Source of the DNA: Microbacterium sp.
Lineage (GTDB): Bacteria; Actinomycetota; Actinomycetes; Actinomycetales; Microbacteriaceae
NCBI GenBank assembly: GCA_017744855.1
Contig: JAGIAK010000010.1
Coordinates: 1 to 44,477 of the forward strand
Direction: 5' to 3'
DNA: 44,477 nucleotides
The position numbers and the translations under genes are program-made. The notes beneath the pieces are model-generated. The model was not told where the DNA came from. It did not search any database and saw only the letters and a program-made list of their open reading frames with translations. Each line of letters opens with the position of its first letter. The stretch's first letter is position 1. Shown in pieces: positions 16,317-22,818 of this stretch.

Positions 16317-16333
16317 ATTGAATCGTTACATTT
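16317..16333. promoter_or_regulatory. LacI-type operator copy upstream of the sugar-binding protein gene
   Basis: ATTGAATCGTTACATTT at 16317-16333 matches ATTGAATCGATTCATTT at 39836-39852, before the rhamnose operon, in 15 of 17 positions. The rhaM copy holds the perfect palindrome TGAATCGATTCA, the form expected for a LacI-family site. The regulator encoded at 38737-39759 is the natural candidate. The site lies between the divergent esterase and binding-protein genes and could control both. Confidence 0.6.
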
Positions 16334-16342
16334 GCCATACAA
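16329..16342. promoter_or_regulatory. candidate IclR-type operator overlapping a -35 box
   Basis: On the minus strand this reads TTGTATGGCAAATG, a copy of the motif TTGTAnnnCAAAT also found at 21057-21070 and 35234-35247. It overlaps TTGCCA (16332-16337), a possible -35 box whose partner would be TTATAC (16355-16360, 17-nt spacer), so a bound protein would block the binding-protein promoter. Confidence 0.5.
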
Positions 16343-16391
16343 GTCATGGGTTTATTATACGATCATCCAAGCCCGAGCAAAGGAGCAAGTC

Positions 16392-17681
16392 TTGCAGAAG
16401 AAGCGTCTGTACCCGCTGGCGTTCATGGCCGCGGCCGCCACCCTACTCACCGCCTGCACGTCCGGCGGCGGCGACGCCACCCCGTCCGGCGAGGCCTCCG
16501 GAAAGATCACCGTGTGGAGCACGTCTCCCACGGCGGAGCACCTCGTGGACCTGTTCGAGAAGGCGCACCCCGAGATCAAGGTGACCCTCAACAAGGCGGC
16601 CGAGCCGACGCAGCTGGAGACCGCCTTCCAGGCCGGGTCTGGCGCGCCCGACGTGGCGATGGTCGACTACAGCCTCGTCGCGCAGTACGCGCGAGCCGGA
16701 TATCTCGCCCCGCTCGACGATCTCGGCGGCGCCGCGGTCAAGGACGACTACATCGAAGGGCTCATCAGCCAGATCTCGATCGACGACAAGCTGTACGGCA
16801 TCCCCCTCGACGCCGCACCGATGGCGATGATGTACCGCTCGGATCTCCTGGATGCCGCGGGCATCACGCCGCCGAAGACGTGGGACGAGTTCGCCGAGGC
16901 CGCGAAGACCTACCGCACCGCGCACCCCGACGGGTACTTCGTGAACTCCGCCCTGAGCGACCAGGCACTGAACGTCATGCTCTGGCAGGCGGGCCTCTCG
17001 CCCGTCACGACCTCCGGCGAGAAGATCTCCGTCTCCTACGACAGCAGCGAAGCCCTCAAGGTGACCGAGTACTGGACGGATCTGGCCGGCAGCGGTGCGG
17101 CGGCGAACCTGCCGATCGGCGCGCCCGAATGGATCCAGGCCGTCGCCGAGGGGAAGATCGCCACGCTCCTCGCCCCGGCATGGTTCAGCGGCGTGCTCTC
17201 GAACGTCGCTCCCGACAGCGCCGGCTCGTGGGCGGTCGCCCCGATGCCCACGTGGGAGGCCGGCACACGCTCGTCCGCACAGAAGGGCGGCAGCGCCTAC
17301 ACGGTCACCGAGCAGAGCAAGAACAAGCTCGCAGCCGCGACCTTCGCGATCTGGGTCAACCACGAGCCTGCGGCCGCGGACTACCTGTTCGAGTCGGGCG
17401 GGTTCCCCACGCTGAAGAGCTACGCCACCGACGCCACACTCCTCTCCACCCCGTTCGAGTTCTTCGGCGGGCAGCCGGTCAACGAGGTGTTCGCCGAGGA
17501 GCTCCAGGCGATCCCGACCGGTTGGCAGTGGTCGCCGTTCGCGACGGAGACCGCGCGGCTCGTCGGAGAGACCGAGCAGCAGATCGCCAGCGGCGCCTCC
17601 GACGCGAAGGACGCCCTCAAGACGCTCCAGTCGAGCGTGACGAGCTACGCGGAGAACCAGGGCTTCACCGTCAAGAAGTGA
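16392..17681 (+). CDS. extracellular sugar-binding lipoprotein of a CUT1 ABC importer
   Basis: 429 residues. TTG at 16392 is the best start: AAAGGAG (16379-16385) ends 6 nt before it and the signal peptide begins immediately (QKKRLYPLAFMAAAATLL). LTAC is a lipobox, so the mature protein is lipid-anchored at Cys 24 or so. ITVWSTSPTAEHLVDLFEKA, GSGAPDVAMVDYSLV and LYGIPLDAAPMAMMYRSDLL are typical of family 1 solute-binding proteins for oligosaccharides. The gene is followed by a terminator, so it is transcribed alone; the only permeases in the window lie 15 kb away on the other strand. It shares promoter motifs with the rhamnose operon and the IclR promoter region, which makes rhamnose-containing oligosaccharides a likely ligand (inference). 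Confidence 0.93.
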   Translation: MQKKRLYPLAFMAAAATLLTACTSGGGDATPSGEASGKITVWSTSPTAEHLVDLFEKAHPEIKVTLNKAAEPTQLETAFQAGSGAPDVAMVDYSLVAQYARAGYLAPLDDLGGAAVKDDYIEGLISQISIDDKLYGIPLDAAPMAMMYRSDLLDAAGITPPKTWDEFAEAAKTYRTAHPDGYFVNSALSDQALNVMLWQAGLSPVTTSGEKISVSYDSSEALKVTEYWTDLAGSGAAANLPIGAPEWIQAVAEGKIATLLAPAWFSGVLSNVAPDSAGSWAVAPMPTWEAGTRSSAQKGGSAYTVTEQSKNKLAAATFAIWVNHEPAAADYLFESGGFPTLKSYATDATLLSTPFEFFGGQPVNEVFAEELQAIPTGWQWSPFATETARLVGETEQQIASGASDAKDALKTLQSSVTSYAENQGFTVKK

Positions 17682-17686
17682 CCCCC

Positions 17687-17734
17687 ACGGCCGCTCAGGA
17701 CGCCCCCTCCCCAGGGAGCGCCCTGAGCGGCCGT
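17687..17734 (+). terminator. intrinsic terminator-like hairpin after the binding-protein gene
   Basis: Arms 17687-17699 (ACGGCCGCTCAGG) and 17722-17734 are perfectly complementary over 13 bp, with a 22-nt GC-rich loop that can pair further. It starts 5 nt after the stop of the binding-protein gene and separates it from the beta-helix gene. Confidence 0.75.
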
Positions 17735-17808
17735 CGTCGTCTCAGCGCGGCGAGAATGCGTCCGGGCATCGGACACCGCACGACCACCGACTCGAAGAGG
17801 AGAACACC

Positions 17809-20094
17809 GTGGCACGCAGATCATCCACCGGCCCCTGGATCCGCAGGGCAGCCGTCGCAACCGCACTCGCTCTCGCCGCAGGGGTGCTCGCCGCCGCTCC
17901 GGCCGCGGCGGCGAGCACCACCTACTACGTGAGCGCGTCGGGAGACGACAGCAACGCAGGAACGACGCCGAGCTCGCCATGGAAGACGCTCACCAGAGCG
18001 TCGGCACAGACGTACTCCCCCGGAGACGCCGTTCTGCTCCGCAGCGGCGACACCTGGACGGGCGAGACACTCGAACTGCACGGCAGCGGCTCCTCGGCGA
18101 ACTGGATCACGCTGTCCTCGTACGGCTCGGGGGCTCGCCCGAAGATCCACCCGTACGCGTCCGTCGCCGACATCCCCGCGCCCAACGCCACTGACATCGC
18201 TGCGAACGGGCGGCTGTACGGTGTCTATCTCCACAACGTCGCCGGATGGAAGATCTCGAACCTCGAAGTCGCCTACTCGAAAAGCGGGATCGTCTACCGT
18301 AACGACTCATCGGGGACGCGCGACGGACTGTGGATCGAGAACGTGTACGTCCACGACATCGCCAAGTGGCCTCTCGACCCGTACCCGACGCCCGACAATC
18401 GCGTGGCCCCGCTGAACACGGCGACCTTCTCGATGGGGATCTACACGGTCCTCGATCAGTCATCGCCGAGCAACGAACGGCTGACCAACGTCACCGTGAA
18501 GAACGTCACGATCGAACGGACGGACGGACCGTTGGAGATCCGGCATGCCGACAACGTCGACGTGAGCGGCGTGACCGCCACCGATTCCGCACGTGTCGGC
18601 GTCGTGTTCACCGGCATCAACTACGGAACGATTCCCGGAACACCCGTAGGGAGCTTCCGCGACAGCTCGATCCAGCGCTCGGGCGCCGAAGGGATGCGAT
18701 GGGGAACCGCCGGACTGGCGTTCAACGCGGTGAAGGACTTCGTCGCCGACAACATCGACGTGGGCTTCACCTACGCTCCGGCGCCGTACTACGTGGACGG
18801 GGTCGGCATCGACTACGAGGGCCTGAACGTGAACGTGACGGTTCAGAACAGCTACATCCACGACAACGCCGACGAAGCCGTCATGGTGTACCGGAACCCG
18901 CAGTGGAGCGGCGGAGTGGAGAACGTCAACACGAGCCTGATCGACAACGTCTTCGAGAACAACGGGCTGCTCACGAACTCGACGCACGCGGCGCTTCTCG
19001 CGTCGGAGTTCAACCGCCACAACGGCGGCACGATCTCCGGCAACAAGATCGTCAAGACCTCCCGCTCCCAGCCGCTGAACTGGGTGGTGGAGCACTCACC
19101 CGTGCTGACGGAGACGTGGCCTGTGAGCGACTACACCATCACGGGCAATCGCGTCTTCCTCCCCAACGGCAACGAGCTGAGCCGCGCGAGCACAGGATTC
19201 GCCGCGGCCCAGGGCGGGAACCACTGGAGCTACAGGAAGTACGACGGCTCTGCGCTCACCGATCTCACCTGGGACGCCTCCTCCACAGCCTGGAGGTCCG
19301 GATCGAGCGTCATCTACATCGGCGACGAGTGGATGCATCCCGACGTCGGCACGTTCACCGAGAGAGTCTGGACGGCACCGGCCGCCGGCGAGGTGCGCGT
19401 GAGCGGCGTCGCCCGCAAGTTCGACTCGACCGCGGGCAACGGCGTCGTCGCTTCGATCTTCCACAACGGCGCCCTGGTGTGGAGCCCGCCTGCGATCACC
19501 GACCTGAACGGGCAGAGCCACGACTTCGGGCTGACCGTCGCCGCCGGTGACGTCATCGCGTTCGTGCTGAACGCGAACGGCGACTCCTCGTTCGACAAGA
19601 CGTACTGGGATCCGGAGATCGAGCAGATCACGCAGAACTCCTTCGTCGCCGCCGATGACTTCACCGGTCGACAGGGTCTGTACGGATGGCGTTACCTGGA
19701 GAGGACAGCCGCGGGCAGCACTCCGATGTCGTGGAATGGCGGCGCGAACGTCTGGGCGGGCTCGACGGGCACTCTGTACGCCGGTGCGGACTGGGTGCAT
19801 CCCGCCGTCGGCATCCAGGCGGAACGCCGATGGACGGCACCGCACGCAGGCACGATCGACATCGACGGTCTCGTCAGGAAGACGGACTCCGCGGCGGGCA
19901 ACGGCATCCTCGCAAGCATCTGGAAGAACGGATCGAAGATCTGGGGAGACCAGAGCATCACGTCGCTCACCGGAACCTCTCACGCGCTCACCACCACGGT
20001 CACCACCGGTGACGTCATCTCGTTCGTGGTCGACTCGGCCGGCGATTCGGGGAACGACAAGACGACCTGGAACCCGCGCATCGCCTTCCACTGA
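17809..20094 (+). CDS. secreted right-handed parallel beta-helix protein with two C-terminal beta-sandwich modules
   Basis: 761 residues, GTG 17809 after GAGGAGA. Signal peptide 1-35 (VLAAAPAAAA|S). YYVSASGDDSNAGTTPSSPW and PGDAVLLRSGDTWTGETLEL mark the first coils of a pectate-lyase-like beta-helix; asparagine-rich rungs (LTNVTVKNVTIERTDGPLEI; NVNVTVQNSYIHDNADEAVM) run to about residue 460. Two copies of a module of about 140 residues follow (from about 470 and 615), each starting WSYRKYDGS or GWRYLE and ending DVIxFVxxxxGDxxxDKTxW. The fold is that of polysaccharide lyases and glycoside hydrolases such as pectinases, but no defined catalytic set can be named. Context suggests an extracellular enzyme for a rhamnose-containing polymer. 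A close paralogue lies at 35375. Confidence 0.88.
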   Translation: MARRSSTGPWIRRAAVATALALAAGVLAAAPAAAASTTYYVSASGDDSNAGTTPSSPWKTLTRASAQTYSPGDAVLLRSGDTWTGETLELHGSGSSANWITLSSYGSGARPKIHPYASVADIPAPNATDIAANGRLYGVYLHNVAGWKISNLEVAYSKSGIVYRNDSSGTRDGLWIENVYVHDIAKWPLDPYPTPDNRVAPLNTATFSMGIYTVLDQSSPSNERLTNVTVKNVTIERTDGPLEIRHADNVDVSGVTATDSARVGVVFTGINYGTIPGTPVGSFRDSSIQRSGAEGMRWGTAGLAFNAVKDFVADNIDVGFTYAPAPYYVDGVGIDYEGLNVNVTVQNSYIHDNADEAVMVYRNPQWSGGVENVNTSLIDNVFENNGLLTNSTHAALLASEFNRHNGGTISGNKIVKTSRSQPLNWVVEHSPVLTETWPVSDYTITGNRVFLPNGNELSRASTGFAAAQGGNHWSYRKYDGSALTDLTWDASSTAWRSGSSVIYIGDEWMHPDVGTFTERVWTAPAAGEVRVSGVARKFDSTAGNGVVASIFHNGALVWSPPAITDLNGQSHDFGLTVAAGDVIAFVLNANGDSSFDKTYWDPEIEQITQNSFVAADDFTGRQGLYGWRYLERTAAGSTPMSWNGGANVWAGSTGTLYAGADWVHPAVGIQAERRWTAPHAGTIDIDGLVRKTDSAAGNGILASIWKNGSKIWGDQSITSLTGTSHALTTTVTTGDVISFVVDSAGDSGNDKTTWNPRIAFH

Positions 20095-20103
20095 GCCGCT
20101 CGG

Positions 20104-20141
20104 CGTGGGGAGGCTCCTGGTCAGCAAGGAGCCTCCCCACG
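20104..20141. terminator. bidirectional intrinsic terminator-like hairpin
   Basis: Arms CGTGGGGAGGCTCCT (20104-20118) and its exact complement (20127-20141) with an 8-nt loop form a 15-bp stem between the convergent stops of the beta-helix gene (20094) and the FAH gene (20146). Confidence 0.85.
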
Positions 20142-20145
20142 CACG

Positions 20146-21009
20146 TCAGGCCTCGGCGGCGAGGACGCGCTGGCGCTGCTCTCCGAGGCGCGTGATACCC
20201 AGGGTCATGATCTCGCCGCCGCGCAGGAACACCTGCGGGGAGCGCCCCATCCCGACCCCGGGCGGTGTGCCCGTGTTGATGAGGTCCCCCGGCTCGAGGG
20301 TGAGGAACTGACTGAGATAGTGCACGATGAACCGCGGGCTGAAGATCATGGTCGACGTCGATCCCCGCTGCTGCGGCACGCCGTCGACGTCGAGCCACAT
20401 GTCCAGATCTGCGACATCCCCCGCCTCGTCTCGGGTGACGAGATAGGGACCGGCCGGGTTGAAGGTGGGAGCGGACTTGCCCTTCGACCACTGCCCGTTC
20501 CGCTCCAGCTGCCACTCACGTTCGCTCACGTCGTTCACGAGCACGTAGCCGGCGATCGCCTCCTCGGCCTCCGCCTCGTCGGCGAGGTACGAGCACTTCC
20601 GGCCGATGACGATGCCGAGCTCGACCTCCCAGTCCGTCTTGGCCGATCCCCGCGGGATCTGCACGTCGTCGTCGGGGCCGACCAGGGTGTTGGGCGACTT
20701 GGTGAACAGGATCGGCTCGCTCGGGACCTCTTGCCCCGTCTCGGCGGCGTGGTCGCGATAGTTCAGGCCGATGCAGAGGATCTGATGGGGGCGCGCGATC
20801 GGCGCCCCCACGCGTCGCCCAGCGACGGCCTCGCCGCGCCCGGCCGCCGCACGCTCTGCGACGATCGCCGGCAGCGAATCGAGCATCCCCGAGCCGAAGA
20901 AGGCCTCGTCGAAGTCGCGGACGAGGTCGGAGACGTCGACGACGGTTCCGTCGTCGGTGAGGATGCCGGGCTTCTCGAACCCGGCATCCCCGAGGCGGAC
21001 GAGTCTCAT
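20146..21009 (-). CDS. fumarylacetoacetate hydrolase family protein (candidate 2,4-diketo-3-deoxy-sugar-acid hydrolase)
   Basis: 287 residues, AAAGGAG before ATG 21009. ILCIGLNYRDHAAETGQEVP, TDWEVELGIVIGRKCSYLAD (acidic metal ligands), GYVLVNDVSEREWQLE and GDLINTGTPPGVGMG are full FAH-family C-terminal domain signatures, metal-dependent C-C bond hydrolases. The close group with LCIGLNYxDHAxE includes 2,4-diketo-3-deoxy-L-fuconate/L-rhamnonate hydrolases of non-phosphorylative deoxysugar pathways, which fits the enolase-superfamily dehydratase-like and SDR genes at 30-32 kb. Ureidoglycolate-lyase-like activity is the main alternative. Two copies of the TTGTA-type motif sit in its promoter. Confidence 0.9.
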   Translation of the reverse strand: MRLVRLGDAGFEKPGILTDDGTVVDVSDLVRDFDEAFFGSGMLDSLPAIVAERAAAGRGEAVAGRRVGAPIARPHQILCIGLNYRDHAAETGQEVPSEPILFTKSPNTLVGPDDDVQIPRGSAKTDWEVELGIVIGRKCSYLADEAEAEEAIAGYVLVNDVSEREWQLERNGQWSKGKSAPTFNPAGPYLVTRDEAGDVADLDMWLDVDGVPQQRGSTSTMIFSPRFIVHYLSQFLTLEPGDLINTGTPPGVGMGRSPQVFLRGGEIMTLGITRLGEQRQRVLAAEA

Positions 21010-21056
21010 GAACGTTCTCCTTTGCTGTGAGCGGTTGCGATCTGCATCTCACAAGA

Positions 21057-21090
21057 TTGTATTGCAAATCTCCAGATTGTAATATGCACT
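21057..21090. promoter_or_regulatory. tandem operator-like motif in the divergent FAH/PhyH promoter
   Basis: TTGTATTGCAAATC (21057-21070) and TTGTAATATGCACT (21077-21090) start exactly 20 bp apart, about two helical turns. The first is a good match to TTGTAnnnCAAAT seen at two other promoters. On the minus strand TACAAT (21061-21056) is a near-perfect -10 box for the FAH gene and is covered by the first copy, consistent with repression. Confidence 0.55.
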
Positions 21091-21209
21091 TAGTTGTCAG
21101 CAGTTTCCTGCATGGAGCAAGCAGGACGGACACGGGCGCGCAGCCCTCCCCTTCCATAGGCTCGGCGAGCGGCCGGGTCGGCCGCATCCGATCGAACAGA
21201 GGAAGAGAC

Positions 21210-21947
21210 ATGAGCACAGCCCAGAAGAACCACCGCGCAGACGTCACCGATGAGCAGCGCGCCCAGCTCGCCACGTCGGGCTTCTACATCACGGACGTCC
21301 TCTTCGACGACGAGGAGATCGCGGCCATGCGCAAGGAGCTGCTCCGGATCGCCTCCGCCCAGAAGGAGGCCAACAAGGCCGGCGGCACGTTCGCGTACGC
21401 GTTGCACGAGCACAGCGCGCCCTGTCGTGAGTTCCTCCGCCACCCGGTGTTCCAGTCGCTGTGCACACAGCTCCTCGGCCCAGAGGTCTACCAGACGTGG
21501 AACCAGATGATCGTGAAGATGCCGGAGACCGGAGGCAACTTCGCGTGGCATCAGGACGGGTACTACGGCGCTTTCGCGCCTGACGGCACTCCGACCGACG
21601 ACCGTGCGGCCATGTCGGCGTCCGAGACCCTCACGTTCTGGGTGGCGCTCACGGATGCCACGATCGACAACGGCTGCCTGTGGGCGCTGCCGGGTCGCCA
21701 TGCCGAAGGATTCCTCCCTCACCGCTGGAACGAGGCGGGCAAAGAGTGGGTGGGCACGTACTCCACCGAGGAGGAGATCCCCGTCGAACTCAAGGCCGGT
21801 CAGATGCTCGTCTTCACCCGCCTGACCCCGCACCGCAGCGGGGCGAACATCACCGAGGAGCCGCGCATCGGCTACCAGATCGGCTATGCCGTCGAAGCGG
21901 GTCACTACGACCGCGTGCCCTTCCTCGCCGACGGCCGGCTCGTCTAG
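21210..21947 (+). CDS. phytanoyl-CoA dioxygenase (PhyH) family protein
   Basis: 245 residues, GAGGAAG before ATG 21210. WHQDGYYGAF (about residues 114-123) gives the HxD pair and LTPHRSGANITEEPR (about 207-221) the distal His plus the Arg for 2-oxoglutarate in the double-stranded beta-helix, so it should be an Fe(II)/2-oxoglutarate oxygenase. NQMIVKMPETGGNFAWHQD and IDNGCLWALPGRHAEG are usual for this family, whose bacterial members hydroxylate diverse small molecules. It diverges from FAH under a shared promoter and precedes an AraC regulator by 57 nt, so it probably modifies a compound handled by this island. Substrate unknown. Confidence 0.88.
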   Translation: MSTAQKNHRADVTDEQRAQLATSGFYITDVLFDDEEIAAMRKELLRIASAQKEANKAGGTFAYALHEHSAPCREFLRHPVFQSLCTQLLGPEVYQTWNQMIVKMPETGGNFAWHQDGYYGAFAPDGTPTDDRAAMSASETLTFWVALTDATIDNGCLWALPGRHAEGFLPHRWNEAGKEWVGTYSTEEEIPVELKAGQMLVFTRLTPHRSGANITEEPRIGYQIGYAVEAGHYDRVPFLADGRLV

Positions 21948-22004
21948 GGCTCCCGTGCGCGCGGCGGTGCGGGGCCTCGTCATCCGCGAGGGGACACGAT
22001 CTGC

Positions 22005-22802
22005 ATGATCGTCTCGTCCGGCGTCGCCTCCCACTCGCCGGCCACCGAGTTCCGCCGCTTCGAGGACTTCCCGTTCTGGACGGCCGGAGTCGTTCTTCGC
22101 GGAGCGACGAGGTACCGCTCCGCGGGTCTGACCCACGTCACGGCTGGCCCCTCGGTCCAGATCATCCCGCCTGGCACCGCGTACCACCTCAGCAACGGCG
22201 CGGCATCCGGACCGTGGATGGAGGCGTGGGCGGTGTTCTCGCCACCCACGCACTGGACGAGGCTGCTCGCGCTCCCTGAGGTGCTCCCCGGGATCCGCAG
22301 CGCCGCCATCCCGGCCACCGCTGCCGGCCGGTCGATGCGGAAGGAGGTGCTCGACGGCGTGAGGCTCGCCGCCGCGGCGCCGCAGTGGCGCCACGAGATC
22401 GTCGCGAGCACCATGGAGCGCGTGCTGCTCCTGGCGCATCTGCGGAGCGGACCGGAGAGCGCCCTCGCCCTGCGGTCGTCGGACGAGCGACTGCGCGCCG
22501 TCGAGGTCGCGATCCTCGCCACTCCTGGGCACGGCTGGACCGTGCCGTCCCTGGCGACCCTCAGCCACCTCTCGGCCTCACGGTTCGCGCACCTGTTCGC
22601 ACAGCAGCTGGGCCTCACACCGATGCGATATGTCGAAAGAGCGCGGATGGAACGGGCCAGAGAGCTGCTCCTCTCGACGGGAGACTCCGTCACAGAGATC
22701 GCCGCCGCCGTCGGCTACCCGAACCCGCTGCACTTCTCCGCACGGTTCAAGACGCTGATGTCGATGTCGCCGACGGAGTTCAGACGCCACCCCCGAGCCT
22801 GA
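22005..22802 (+). CDS. AraC family transcriptional regulator
   Basis: 265 residues from ATG 22005 (GAGGGGA upstream). The N-terminal half is a cupin-like ligand-binding domain (SVQIIPPGTAYHLSN with FRRFEDFPFWTAGVVLRGAT). The C-terminal 100 residues hold two helix-turn-helices: WTVPSLATLSHLSASRFAHL then FAQQLGLTPMRYVERARMER, and LLSTGDSVTEIAAAVGYPNP followed by LHFSARFK, the classic AraC signature. It probably senses a sugar or sugar derivative and activates local genes, the GH78 gene (tail to tail with it) or the upstream PhyH gene being candidates. Confidence 0.93.
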   Translation: MIVSSGVASHSPATEFRRFEDFPFWTAGVVLRGATRYRSAGLTHVTAGPSVQIIPPGTAYHLSNGAASGPWMEAWAVFSPPTHWTRLLALPEVLPGIRSAAIPATAAGRSMRKEVLDGVRLAAAAPQWRHEIVASTMERVLLLAHLRSGPESALALRSSDERLRAVEVAILATPGHGWTVPSLATLSHLSASRFAHLFAQQLGLTPMRYVERARMERARELLLSTGDSVTEIAAAVGYPNPLHFSARFKTLMSMSPTEFRRHPRA

Positions 22803-22818
22803 CCGAGGCTGCGGAGCC

